Of a stretch of 59,456 nt of DNA, positions 16,984 through 25,923 are shown in pieces; the first letter of the stretch is position 1; each line of letters opens with the position of its first letter. Position numbers and translations under genes: made by a program. The stretch covers positions 1 to 59,456 of the forward strand of contig NZ_WNKZ01000029.1 of NCBI RefSeq assembly GCF_009720835.1, given 5' to 3'. This stretch comes from Pseudoduganella buxea. GTDB lineage: Bacteria; Pseudomonadota; Gammaproteobacteria; Burkholderiales; Burkholderiaceae_D. The notes beneath the pieces are model-generated. The model was not told the DNA's origin. It did no database searches and saw only the letters and a program-made list of their open reading frames with translations.

Positions 16984-18576
16984 TTACGCGGGCAGGTTCG
17001 CGCCCAGCGGCACCAGCGGCGCCCCCTGCAGGCGGGCAGCGGCGTCGCGCAGGTAGCGTGCGGCGCCCGCCTCGCCCTGCCGTTCGGCCAGGGCGAGCCA
17101 GTGGCAGGCCTGGGCCATGTCGGCCCCGGTGCCCTGCCCGGCGTAATACATCAGGCCCACATTGAACTGGGCGCGGGCATGGCCTTGCCGGGCCGCTGCC
17201 AGGTACCAGTGGAAGGCTTGGCCAAAATCGCGCGGCATGCCCTGGCCGTTGTCGCAGCGCAGCGCGAGCGCGAATTGGGCCAGCGTGTGGCCCTGCCCCG
17301 CCGCCTGCCGGTACCACTCGTTGGCCTGTTCCACGCTGGGCGCGGGGCCGTCGTCGCGGTCGTGCAGCAGGGCCAGGTTGTATTGGGCGGCGGCGTAACC
17401 CTGTTCGGCCGCGCGCTGGTACCAGCCCAGGGCCGTGCGCAGGTCCTGCGCCACGCCCCGCCCCGTCTCGAAACGCAGCGCCAGGTCGAACTGGGCGCGC
17501 AGGTGGCCTTGCCCCGCCGCCTTGCAGTACCAGCCGATGGCTTCGGCCTCGTCGCGCGGCACGCCCGCACCGCTGTCATGCAGCAGCCCCAGATGGTACT
17601 GGGCGGCCGGAAAGCCCTGCTCGGCGGCCTGGCGGTACCAGCGCGCCGCTTCGGCGTGATCCTGCACCACGCCCTGCCCATGATCGTAGCGCTGGCCCAC
17701 ATTGTTCTGCGCCGCCGCGTGACCCTGGGCCGCCGCGCGCAGGTACCACGCCAGCGCCTCGCCCTCGTCGCGCGGCACGCCATGGCCCGTGTCGAAAATC
17801 AGTGCGAGGTTGAACTGCGAGCTGACATGGCCCTGTTCAGCTGCCAGGCGGTACCAGTGCACGGCCTGGGCACCATCCTGCGGCACGCCGTCTCCCTTGT
17901 CGTAGCGCAGGCCGAGGCTGAACCGGGCCGGCGCGTGGCCCTGTTCGGCCGCCTTGCGGCACCAGGCCAGCGCCTCGGCCGGATCGGCCGGCGTGCCTTG
18001 GCCGCTGGCACAGCGCAGCGCCAGATTGAACTGGGCCCGCGCATAACCCTGCTCGGCCGCCTTGCGGTACCACGCCGTCGCCAGCACGGCATCCTGCGGC
18101 ACGCCCTTGCCCGTGTCGTACATCATGCCCAGGTTGTTCTGGGCGCCGGCATCGCCCTGCTCGGCCGCCTTGCCGAACCAATGACGCGCCCGCACGGTGT
18201 CCTGCGCGACGCCGTGGCCCTTGGCGTACAGCCAGCCCAGGTTGTATTGGGCCGCGGCATAGCCCTGCTCGGCCGCCAGCCGGTACCAGCTGGCGGCCTC
18301 GACGAAATCGGCGGCCACGCCCTGGCCCTTCTGGTACATCACACCGAGGTTGTACTGGGCCTGCTCCAGCCCCGCGTTGGCGGCCTGACGGTACCAGGCC
18401 AGTGCCAGCTCATGGCTTTGCGGCACACCTTCGCCGTTGAAGTACATGAAGCCCAGCGTGTGCTGGGCCGCCGGCACACCCTGCTCGGCCAGCGCGCGGA
18501 TGCGTGCAGCCTCGGTCAACTGCGCAGCCGACTGCGCGGCCGGCGTTGCGCCGGCCGGTACTGCCGCCTGGCTCAT
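16984..18576 (-). CDS. Sel1-repeat (tetratricopeptide-like) protein
   Basis: This 530-residue protein consists almost entirely of 36-residue Sel1 repeats with the consensus AAQxNLGxxYxxGxGVxxDxxxAxxWYRKAAEQG. I count thirteen full copies and a partial fourteenth. No signal peptide is visible, so it is probably cytoplasmic. Sel1 repeats form alpha-solenoids that bind other proteins, often within signalling pathways. ATG at 18576 overlaps the stop of the GGDEF/EAL response regulator (ATGA), so it is translationally coupled to that regulator and may be a scaffold or target of the pathway. No enzymatic domain is present. Confidence 0.9.
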   Translation of the reverse strand: MSQAAVPAGATPAAQSAAQLTEAARIRALAEQGVPAAQHTLGFMYFNGEGVPQSHELALAWYRQAANAGLEQAQYNLGVMYQKGQGVAADFVEAASWYRLAAEQGYAAAQYNLGWLYAKGHGVAQDTVRARHWFGKAAEQGDAGAQNNLGMMYDTGKGVPQDAVLATAWYRKAAEQGYARAQFNLALRCASGQGTPADPAEALAWCRKAAEQGHAPARFSLGLRYDKGDGVPQDGAQAVHWYRLAAEQGHVSSQFNLALIFDTGHGVPRDEGEALAWYLRAAAQGHAAAQNNVGQRYDHGQGVVQDHAEAARWYRQAAEQGFPAAQYHLGLLHDSGAGVPRDEAEAIGWYCKAAGQGHLRAQFDLALRFETGRGVAQDLRTALGWYQRAAEQGYAAAQYNLALLHDRDDGPAPSVEQANEWYRQAAGQGHTLAQFALALRCDNGQGMPRDFGQAFHWYLAAARQGHARAQFNVGLMYYAGQGTGADMAQACHWLALAERQGEAGAARYLRDAAARLQGAPLVPLGANLPA

Positions 18577-20801
18577 GCCTGCACGGCGATCATCGAGACG
18601 GGCGCCTGCGGCCAGGCCTGGTCCTGCGCGTGCAGCACGTGGATGAACGATGTCAGCGACATCGGCCGGAAGTACAGGAAGCCTTGCATCGTCGTGCAGC
18701 CGTTGGCCTGCAGGTAGCGCGCCTGCACTTCCGTCTCGACGCCTTCGGCCACCAGGTGCAGGCCCAGCCCGCGCGCGATCGAGATGATGGCCAGGATCAC
18801 CGGGTAGTGGCCGTTCTCGTCATGGATCTCCTTGACGAAGCTCTGGTCGATCTTGATGGTGTGGATGGGGAAGCGGTGCAGGTAGGCCAGCGACGAATAG
18901 CCGGTGCCAAAATCGTCGATGGCGACGGACACGCCCAGCTGGCACAGCTTGTTGAGCTGCTCGATCGCATACTGGGGGTTGCGGATGCAGATGTTCTCCG
19001 TGATCTCCACTTCGATCTGGGCCGGCGCGATGCCGTAGCGGGTCAGCGCGCCGCGCATCTTCTCGAAGAAGTCGCCCCGGTCCAGGTACTGCGGCGACAG
19101 GTTCAGCGACAGGCGGATGGTCTCGCCGCCGGCCTGGTTCCACAGCAGCAGGTCGCGGCACAGCGCGCCCAGCATCCAGTCCGAGATCGGCAGCATCAGG
19201 CCGTTTTCTTCCGCGAACGGCAGGAACTCGCCGGCCGACAGCAGGCCGCGCTGCGGATGGTTCCACCGCATCAGGCCTTCGGCGCCGACGATGCGGCCCG
19301 TCGCCACGTCGATCTGCGGCTGGTAGTACATTTCCAGCTCGCCGTTCTCCAGCGCGCGGCGCAGCGCCTGCTCCAGCGCGATCTTCTGGTGCGACACGTC
19401 CAGCATCGAGTCGTGGTAGAAGCTGTGGCCGTTCTTGCCCAGCGCCTTGACCTGATACATGGCGATGTCGGCATGGCGCAGCAGCTCGTCGATGCTCTCG
19501 CCATCGTTCGGGTAGACGGCAATGCCGATCGAGGCGGAAATATGGACGATATGGCCGTCCAGGTCGAAGGGCCGTTGCAGGCATTCGAGGAACTTCTCTG
19601 CCACGCCCTGGGCATCGGCGCGGTCGCGCAGCTCCGGCAGCACGATAGTGAATTCGTCGCCGCCCTGGCGCGCCAGCGTGTCGCCCTTGCGCAGGCAGTC
19701 CTTCAGGCGCAGCGCTGCCTGCTGCAGCAGCTCGTCGCCCTTGACGTGGCCCAAGGTGTCGTTGACCAGCTTGAAGCGGTCCAGGTCGACGAACATCACG
19801 GCCAACTCGGTCTGCTTGCGCTTGGCCTGGATCACGGCCAGGCCGAGGCGGTCCTTGAACAGCATGCGGTTGGGCAGGTCGGTCAGGATATCGTGGTAGG
19901 CCTGGTAGGAGATCTGCTCCTCGGCGCGCTTGCGGTCCGTGATGTCGCGCGCCACGCCGTAGATGCCCGGCACGCCGTGCTTGCGCGCGTCAGGGCCCTC
20001 GCTGCCGTCCTTCACGTGCATGCCCAGCGCACCCAGCGAAATGGCCATCAGCGTATTGCTGAAGGTGCGCTCGGCGCCGTTGCTGCCGCCGTTGTTGCCA
20101 TTGCACTTCAGCCGCAGTTCCACGCTGCGCGCGGCGCGGTCGTCCAGGCGGCGTTCGCTGAAGACGTACTTGGCCCGTTCCAGGTCTTCATCGTGCACGA
20201 CGATCGAATAGTGCTTGCCGATCAGTTCCTCGCGCGAGTAGCCCAGCAGCTGGTAGGCGCGGTCGTTGATGAAGGTGAAATGGCCTTCATGGTTCAAGGT
20301 GTAGATGATGTCGGGCGAGCTGTCGACCAGGGTGCGGTACATCTTCTCGGAGTTTTCCAGGCGCTGGGCGATGCACTGGTTGTCTACCGCCAGGCGGCGC
20401 TTCTGCAGCGCGTTCTCCACGGTTTTCAGCAGCTCTTCGCGGCTGTAGGGCTTGCGCAGGTAGTCGTATGCGCCCCGCTTCAATGCGCCGATGGCCGCCT
20501 CGATGCCGACGTCGCCGCTCATGACGATCACGTCGCACTCGATGCCGCGCGCATTGATGTAGTCCATGATCTCGTGGCCGCTCATGTCCGGCAGGCGCAG
20601 GTCGAGCAGCACCAGGTCGAACTGCATGCGGTTCAGCTGCGCCAGCGCTTCGCTGCCGCAGGTGGCCGTGACGAGGTGGTAGCTGCGATCGCGCAGCAGT
20701 TCATACAGCGACGACAGCAGGCGCGGTTCGTCGTCCACCAGCAGGAGGCGCGGGAAGAAGTCCGGCGCCACGGCCGGACCGGCTGGAATATTCTCGTTCA
20801 T
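18573..20801 (-). CDS. Response regulator-PAS-GGDEF-EAL protein
   Basis: This 742-residue protein has a receiver domain at about residues 17-135 with VDDE acidic residues and phospho-acceptor Asp67 (LVLLDLRLPDMSG). A PAS domain follows (about 145-290), then a GGDEF domain with intact RQGGDEF and an RKGD inhibitory site five residues upstream, and an EAL domain with IDDFGTGYSSL and KIDQSFVKE. The EAL signature itself reads AEGLMRW, so the middle Ala is Gly while the metal-binding Glu is kept. Both cyclic-di-GMP synthesis and breakdown are possible. ATG 20801 has AAGGG upstream; the TTG at 20819 is rejected. It is 14 bases downstream of a histidine kinase that is the obvious phosphodonor. Confidence 0.93.
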   Translation of the reverse strand: MNENIPAGPAVAPDFFPRLLLVDDEPRLLSSLYELLRDRSYHLVTATCGSEALAQLNRMQFDLVLLDLRLPDMSGHEIMDYINARGIECDVIVMSGDVGIEAAIGALKRGAYDYLRKPYSREELLKTVENALQKRRLAVDNQCIAQRLENSEKMYRTLVDSSPDIIYTLNHEGHFTFINDRAYQLLGYSREELIGKHYSIVVHDEDLERAKYVFSERRLDDRAARSVELRLKCNGNNGGSNGAERTFSNTLMAISLGALGMHVKDGSEGPDARKHGVPGIYGVARDITDRKRAEEQISYQAYHDILTDLPNRMLFKDRLGLAVIQAKRKQTELAVMFVDLDRFKLVNDTLGHVKGDELLQQAALRLKDCLRKGDTLARQGGDEFTIVLPELRDRADAQGVAEKFLECLQRPFDLDGHIVHISASIGIAVYPNDGESIDELLRHADIAMYQVKALGKNGHSFYHDSMLDVSHQKIALEQALRRALENGELEMYYQPQIDVATGRIVGAEGLMRWNHPQRGLLSAGEFLPFAEENGLMLPISDWMLGALCRDLLLWNQAGGETIRLSLNLSPQYLDRGDFFEKMRGALTRYGIAPAQIEVEITENICIRNPQYAIEQLNKLCQLGVSVAIDDFGTGYSSLAYLHRFPIHTIKIDQSFVKEIHDENGHYPVILAIISIARGLGLHLVAEGVETEVQARYLQANGCTTMQGFLYFRPMSLTSFIHVLHAQDQAWPQAPVSMIAVQA

Positions 20802-20815
20802 CGTACCCTTACACT

Positions 20816-22954
20816 TCAATCCGTCAGGCGCGGTGCCGCGCCGGTGAGCTCGCCGTTGCTGCCGCGTGCAGGCAGCAGAATTTCAAAGCTGGTACCGCCC
20901 TTGCCGCTACGGCAGGTGATCTGGCCGTCGAGCTGCCGTACCAGGCCGTGGACGATCGACAGCCCCAGGCCATGGTGCTGGCCTTCCTTGCGGCTCTGCA
21001 CGGCGCCGAACAGATTGGCCATGACTTCGGGCGGCAGGCCCCGGCCGGAATCGCTGACCGCCAGTTCCACGAACAGGCGGCGCTCGCGGTTGACGTGGCC
21101 GCGGTTGGCGATCTCGATGCGGCCCCCGTCCGGCATGGCTTCGATCGAGTTCTTGATCAGGTTGACGAGGATCTGCTTGAGCAGGTCGCTGTCGCCCGCC
21201 GCTTCGTTCGGTTCGTCCAGCATGCGCACCAGCACCTGCACCGACGCAGGAATGAAGTCGGTGGCGCGGAACAGGCGCAGCACTTCGTCCACCGTGCGCG
21301 CGATATTGGTGACGGCGGCCGGGTCGAGCGGACGCAGGTCGGCCAGGCCGCCGATCAGCTGGCCGACGCGGTCGATCTCCTCGTTCAGGATCGACATCTC
21401 CGACACCACCGGTTCGCGCCGCGCCAGCTTGGCGTCCAGCACGGACAGGTAGTTGCGGATGATCGACAGGGGGTTGTTCACTTCATGCACCACGCGGCGC
21501 GAGGCCTCGCGGTATTCGTCGGCGATGTGGGCGACCTGGCGCTGGGCCTGGCCGCGCCGGGCCAGCGCCGTCGCCAGCGCGTTGCCGGCCTGGTTGCCGA
21601 AGGCCTGCAGGAAGCGTTCGCGCTTGCCCATCGACGGCAGCTGCCAACCGCCCGCGCCGCCCACCAGCACACCCAGGCAGCGCGGCCCCGCCACCAGCGG
21701 CACGCAGACCAGCGCCTCGGTGTCGAGGATGCGGAACAGCTGTTCATCCGGGATGGCCAGCGGCTGGCCGCCCCGCGTGGCCAGCGCCACGTGGCGCTCC
21801 ACCGCCGCGCCGGCGACGATGCCGCCCTTGTTCAGGGGGATGGCGAAGCCCGCCAGCCGTTGCTGGTGTTCGCCGGCCGGCACGCCCGCCAGCGCCTGCC
21901 CGGCCGGGTCTTCCAGCAGCACCACGGCGGTGGCGAAGTCGAACAGGATGCGGGCCGAGCGCGTGATCGCTTCTAGCATCGCCGTTTCGTCCTGCTGGCG
22001 CGCGATGGTCTGGCCCACTTCCGATACCAGCATCATGTTGCGCATTTCTTCCTGCAGGCGCTGCTGCACCGGATCGCCTGGCGGCATCACGGCCGGTGGC
22101 GCCACGATATCGTCGGCGCCGGCCAGGTCGATGCCCAGGTAGTCGGCCGCCTTCTGCACCTGGCGCGCGGCCGTGTGCATCACCGTTTCCAGCGCGGAGG
22201 GCGCGATGCCGCACAGCGCGGCGGCCTCGTTCACCAGTTCGGGGCGGTCGGCATGGTGGATCACCAGGTGCGCCAGGCGCACGATGCGGATCAGCGGGTG
22301 GGCCGATTCCAGCCGCGCGGCCGGTTCGTGGTGATACAGCACACTGTCGGCCAGGAAGGAATCGAGGTTCCACCGCTCGACCAGCCAGGCCCCTGCTTCG
22401 GTATGGGTGATCTGCAACGTACGCTGCTCGATGGCGCACAGGGCCTCGTCGTCGCGCGCCATGAAGTTGGTGGCGTACTCGCGCGGCGCCGTGGCCAGCA
22501 GGGCCAGGCGGCCGACATTGTGCAGCAGGCCGGCCAGGTAGGCTTCCTCGATCTGCGGGTAGTCCATCAGGCGGGCGACGTCGCGCGCGACGACGGCCGC
22601 GCCCAGCGCATGCTTCCAGAACCCGCGCAGGTCGCTGCCGCCCGAATGGGGGAAGCTGCTGAAAGTCTGGAACACGGATTCGCCGATGACGAGCGTCTTG
22701 ATCATGTCGGTGCCCAGCGACACGAGCGCCTGCTCCAGCCCCGCGCCGCGGCCCTGGCGCTGGTAGGCCGAGCTGTTGGCCACGGCCAGGATCTTGCCTG
22801 TCATGCCGGCATCCTTGGCGATCAGCGCGGCCAGCTCGGGCATGCCGGCATCGTCCGCCTGCAGCAGCTCGATCAGCTTGATCAGGATCTGCGGCATGGC
22901 CGGCAGCCTGGCGATCAGCAGGCGGTTGCGGATATCGTGGTCTGGTTGAGGCAT
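20816..22954 (-). CDS. HDOD-domain sensor histidine kinase
   Basis: This 712-residue protein starts MPQPDHDIRNRLLIARLPAM. The N-terminal HDOD domain (about residues 10-210) shows the LPAMPQILIKL opening and LLHNVGRL, in place of a full HD metal site. A GAF-like sensor region follows (about 300-460), then a HisKA-type dimerisation helix with His490 in VVHEVNNPLSI. A HATPase domain has NLIKNSIEAMPDGG (N-box), SDSGRGLP (G1) and HHGLGLSIVHG (G2). No membrane segment is seen, so it should sense a cytoplasmic signal. The gene heads a three-gene operon with the c-di-GMP response regulator and the Sel1 protein. Confidence 0.92.
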   Translation of the reverse strand: MPQPDHDIRNRLLIARLPAMPQILIKLIELLQADDAGMPELAALIAKDAGMTGKILAVANSSAYQRQGRGAGLEQALVSLGTDMIKTLVIGESVFQTFSSFPHSGGSDLRGFWKHALGAAVVARDVARLMDYPQIEEAYLAGLLHNVGRLALLATAPREYATNFMARDDEALCAIEQRTLQITHTEAGAWLVERWNLDSFLADSVLYHHEPAARLESAHPLIRIVRLAHLVIHHADRPELVNEAAALCGIAPSALETVMHTAARQVQKAADYLGIDLAGADDIVAPPAVMPPGDPVQQRLQEEMRNMMLVSEVGQTIARQQDETAMLEAITRSARILFDFATAVVLLEDPAGQALAGVPAGEHQQRLAGFAIPLNKGGIVAGAAVERHVALATRGGQPLAIPDEQLFRILDTEALVCVPLVAGPRCLGVLVGGAGGWQLPSMGKRERFLQAFGNQAGNALATALARRGQAQRQVAHIADEYREASRRVVHEVNNPLSIIRNYLSVLDAKLARREPVVSEMSILNEEIDRVGQLIGGLADLRPLDPAAVTNIARTVDEVLRLFRATDFIPASVQVLVRMLDEPNEAAGDSDLLKQILVNLIKNSIEAMPDGGRIEIANRGHVNRERRLFVELAVSDSGRGLPPEVMANLFGAVQSRKEGQHHGLGLSIVHGLVRQLDGQITCRSGKGGTSFEILLPARGSNGELTGAAPRLTD

Positions 22955-23067
22955 CGGATATCGGGACACTGGCGCCGGTGGACATCGATCATGAAAAAGG
23001 CGGCACAGCCTGTTGCGACGTGCCACCTGTCGTTATTACAAGGTTGTTACCAGGTTTACTGAGCTTG

Positions 23068-23118
23068 TTGCCTGCGTCGTTGCCTGCGTCGTTGCCTGCA
23101 TCGTGCCAGCGTCGTTGC
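23068..23118. repeat. 12-bp tandem repeat upstream of the kinase operon
   Basis: The unit TTGCCTGCGTCG occurs at 23068-23079 and 23080-23091. A one-mismatch copy lies at 23092-23103 and a degenerate 11-base copy at 23104-23114, followed by TTGC. It lies about 115-165 bases upstream of the kinase start in a 288-base gap with an AT-rich part (about 23115-23225). The gap must contain the kinase promoter. I could not pick a clear -35/-10 pair. Slippage or a multi-site operator are both possible. Confidence 0.7.
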
Positions 23119-23242
23119 AAAACCGAAAACATTCGTTGCCAAAATATTTACATTAAGCAACTAAAGATTCATGGTAGCATAAATATACCTGTCCTTAGCG
23201 GGAAGGCAAAATTCATGACGAAATTTTTATCGTCGCGGGGCC

Positions 23243-24529
23243 TTATTGTTGTTTCGCCGTCTCCAGCTCCAGGCGCTGCCGGTAGCCCCGTGCCACCAGC
23301 CACATGGCCAGTGCCGTGGCTGTAAACACCAGCTGGCCCGTCGCCAGCCACAACACGGAACCTGCCAGTGCCGGCGCGATGACGCCCGCCACGATGGCGC
23401 CCATCAGGGTCGTCGCAAAGGACTGGCAGGAAGCGACCGTGCCGCGGATGTGGGGGAACAGGTCCAGCGCCATCAAGGTGGCGGCAGGCGCCACGACGGA
23501 CATGCCGAAGGTGTAGAAGAACATCGGGATCACGCTCCACGGCACCGAGGGCGGCATGAACAGGTGATACAGCACATTGCAGCCGGCGGCGGCCAGCAGG
23601 AAGCAGAAGCCGATGCCGATCTGGCGCGAGAACGTGATCTTGCCGGCGATGCGGTTGGCCGCCAGCGCGCCCGTGAAGATGCCGGCCACGGATGGAATGA
23701 ACAGCCAGCCGAACTGGTCCGGCCCCAGGTGCAGCTGCGTGGGCAGCATCACCGGCGCGGCCGTGATGTAGACGAACAGGCCCGCGAAGTTCAGCGCGAC
23801 GACGCCCGACTTCAGGTGGAACAGGGGCGAGCTGAGGATCTGCCGGTAGCTGTCGACGAGGAAGCGGGGGTTGAAGGGCTGGCGCTTGTGCAGCGGCAGC
23901 GTCTCGGGCAGGCGCCGCCAGCAGACGATGAACAGCACCACGGCAAAGGCGAACAGGGTCAGGAAGATGGCGCGCCAGTCCGTGTACTTGACGATGAAGC
24001 CGCCCATGATGGGCGCCACGGCGGGCGCGATGGAAAAGATCATCGTCACCAGCGACAGCAGCCGCGCCGCCTCGGCGCCGTGATACAGGTCGCGGATGAT
24101 GGCGCGCCCCACCACCACGCCGGCACCGGCCGATACTCCCTGCAGCACGCGGAAGAACCACAGGTAGTGGACGCTGTGCGCCGCGGCGCAGCCGACAGTG
24201 CCGATTGCGAACAGCACCAGCGACACGAGGATGACGTTGCGGCGCCCGAAGGCATCGGACAAGGCGCCATGCCACAGCACCATCGCGGCAAAGGCCAGCA
24301 TGTAGGCCGTCAGGCTTTGCTGCACTTCCAGGCCGGTGGCGCCCAGCGACGCTTCGATATTCGGGAAGGCGGGCAGGTAGGCGTCGATGCAGAAGGGGCC
24401 CAGCATCGACAGTGCCGCCAGCACGATGGCCAGGCCGTTGCGGCCCAGGGGACGCATATGCGGCCTGGTGCGCGGGGGTACGGGGGGAACGGGGTCTGGC
24501 GGAATGTCGGCGGGAGTATCTGGGAGCAT
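23243..24529 (-). CDS. Bcr/CflA-family MFS drug efflux transporter
   Basis: This 428-residue protein has about twelve membrane helices. The family signature between helices 2 and 3 reads GALSDAFGRRNVILVSL, and helix 1 contains GPFCIDAYLPAFPNIEASLG, as in Bcr/CflA proton-driven drug exporters (bicyclomycin, chloramphenicol, sulfonamides in known members). The substrate is not predictable here. The N-terminus is proline-rich; the ATG at 24457 is an alternative start. No clear Shine-Dalgarno precedes either. It stands alone between an RNA methyltransferase and the signalling operon. Confidence 0.9.
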   Translation of the reverse strand: MLPDTPADIPPDPVPPVPPRTRPHMRPLGRNGLAIVLAALSMLGPFCIDAYLPAFPNIEASLGATGLEVQQSLTAYMLAFAAMVLWHGALSDAFGRRNVILVSLVLFAIGTVGCAAAHSVHYLWFFRVLQGVSAGAGVVVGRAIIRDLYHGAEAARLLSLVTMIFSIAPAVAPIMGGFIVKYTDWRAIFLTLFAFAVVLFIVCWRRLPETLPLHKRQPFNPRFLVDSYRQILSSPLFHLKSGVVALNFAGLFVYITAAPVMLPTQLHLGPDQFGWLFIPSVAGIFTGALAANRIAGKITFSRQIGIGFCFLLAAAGCNVLYHLFMPPSVPWSVIPMFFYTFGMSVVAPAATLMALDLFPHIRGTVASCQSFATTLMGAIVAGVIAPALAGSVLWLATGQLVFTATALAMWLVARGYRQRLELETAKQQ

Positions 24530-24578
24530 TGGTCTGGGTCGTGCTTGCGGTTCGTCGGGTCATCGATGAACAACCCGA

Positions 24579-24604
24579 CGGCATGGCGGCTTACCGCCAT
24601 GCCG
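24579..24604 (-). terminator. Perfect 11-bp hairpin after the RlmL-like gene
   Basis: CGGCATGGCGG (24579-24589) and CCGCCATGCCG (24594-24604) pair perfectly around a CTTA loop. The hairpin starts eight bases after the stop of the methyltransferase on the minus strand and lies just before the MFS start. There is no long U-run, only TCGGGTTGTT, so termination may be weak or need a factor. It could also be a stabilising 3' hairpin. Confidence 0.5.
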
Positions 24605-24611
24605 GGACGGG

Positions 24612-25820
24612 TCAGTCCCCCTTGGGCAGCGCTTCGTCGCGGCGGTTGAAGCCGGCCACCATATCGAAGCGGAACAGGCGGCATTCCAGCGCGCCATTGA
24701 AGAACGGCGTCTTGCGCGATTCCTTCAGGCGCAGCAGCTTGGGCAGGCCCAGGTCGGCCGTGAACAGGTAGGCCGTCCAGCCGGCAAAGCGCTGCTTGAG
24801 CGTCTTGCTGAAATCGGCGTAGAACGATTTCGCCAGGTCGTCCTCGGGCAGGGTGCTGTCGCCGCGCACGCCGATCCGTTCGCCGTACGGTGGATTGGTC
24901 AGCAGGATGCCCGCCTGTTCGGTCGGCGCCTGCACCTGCTGCGCTTCGATCTGCTTGAGCGGTACTTCGAACAGGATACCGGCATTCTTCAGGTTATGGC
25001 GCGTCATTGCCACCATGTCGCCCGAGATGTCGGAGCCGAAAATGGTGGGTTCCGTGGGCAGCGGCCGCACCTTGATGGCCGCCTTCATGGCCTGCCACGG
25101 GGCCGGATCGAAGTCATGGAACTTCTCGAAGGCGAACGTGCGGCGCGCGCCGGGCGGCACGCCCTGAACCATCTGCGCCGCTTCGCACAGGATGGTGCCG
25201 GAGCCGCACATCGGGTCGAACAGGGGCATGCCCGGCTTCCAGCCCGACACGCGCAGCAGGCCCGCGGCCAGGTTCTCGCGCAGCGGCGCGTCGCCCGTCT
25301 CGGTACGCCAGCCGCGCTTGAACAGTGCTTCGCCGGAGGTATCGAGGTAGATGATGAACTGGCGCTGGTCGAGGAAGCCGGCGATGCGCATGTCCGGCTC
25401 GCGCGTGTCGACGGACGGGCGCTTGCCGTACATGTCGCGGAAGCGGTCGCACACGGCGTCCTTGATCTTGAGCGTCGTGAACTCGATGCTTTTCAGCGGC
25501 GACTTGATGGCCGTGACGTCGACGCGGATGGTGTGGTCGATGCCGAACCACTCTTCCCACGGCTGCGCCAGCACCAGGTCGTAGATGTCGTTCTCGTTCT
25601 GGTAATGGCACACGCCCATGCGCATCAGCACGCGCGAGGCGATGCGCGAATGCAGGTTGATGCGGTAGGCGTCATACAGGTCGCCCGAGCAGTGCACGCC
25701 GCCCGGCACCTGGTTGTGCACCTTCAAGGTCGGGCTGGCGGTGTCCTGCGCGATTTCGGCCAGCTCTTCGGCCAGCGCCACTTCCATGCCGCGCGGGCAT
25801 GGGCAAAAATAGGAAGTCAT
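24612..25820 (-). CDS. THUMP-domain rRNA methyltransferase (RlmL-like)
   Basis: This 402-residue protein starts MTSYFCPCPRGMEVALAEEL, with AAAGGG upstream of ATG 25820. An N-terminal ferredoxin-like/THUMP region (about residues 1-160) binds RNA. A class I SAM methyltransferase domain follows, with DPMCGSGTILCEAA (SAM-binding) and LLTNPPYGERIGV (the N-P-P-Y catalytic motif for N-methylation of a base). In E. coli the equivalent domain is the N-terminal half of RlmKL, which makes m2G2445 in 23S rRNA. Here it is stand-alone, as is usual outside the enterics. A longer in-frame upstream reading runs through the palindromic repeat and is not real. Confidence 0.88.
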   Translation of the reverse strand: MTSYFCPCPRGMEVALAEELAEIAQDTASPTLKVHNQVPGGVHCSGDLYDAYRINLHSRIASRVLMRMGVCHYQNENDIYDLVLAQPWEEWFGIDHTIRVDVTAIKSPLKSIEFTTLKIKDAVCDRFRDMYGKRPSVDTREPDMRIAGFLDQRQFIIYLDTSGEALFKRGWRTETGDAPLRENLAAGLLRVSGWKPGMPLFDPMCGSGTILCEAAQMVQGVPPGARRTFAFEKFHDFDPAPWQAMKAAIKVRPLPTEPTIFGSDISGDMVAMTRHNLKNAGILFEVPLKQIEAQQVQAPTEQAGILLTNPPYGERIGVRGDSTLPEDDLAKSFYADFSKTLKQRFAGWTAYLFTADLGLPKLLRLKESRKTPFFNGALECRLFRFDMVAGFNRRDEALPKGD

Positions 25821-25849
25821 GGGGGTACCCTTTATCCGTTGGTGAACAT

Positions 25850-25920
25850 AAAAATGGGGACAGACCCCATTTTTGAAGAAACTATTGCCGAAAAAATGGG
25901 GTCTGTCCCCATTTTTGAAG
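25850..25920. repeat. Paired palindromic repeat (GGGGACAGACCCC type), copy 1
   Basis: Two palindromic units face each other. Unit 1 (25851-25874) is AAAATGGGG-ACAGA-CCCCATTTTT; unit 2 (25891-25916) has the complementary centre TCTGT. The spacer contains AAACTATT, and the outer flank is GAAG. A second pair with the same layout lies at 41172-41240. Each unit can fold as a 9-10 bp hairpin followed by U residues, so it can act as an intrinsic terminator in both directions. The pairing of inverted units resembles REP/BIME elements mobilised by RAYT transposases. No such transposase is in the window. Confidence 0.85.
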
Positions 25921-25923
25921 CAA

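Noticed and set aside
18504..21452. A 982-residue plus-strand reading opposite the signalling operon
   Set aside because: Its composition is that of an antisense shadow. The minus-strand GGDEF/EAL and kinase genes have full motif sets.
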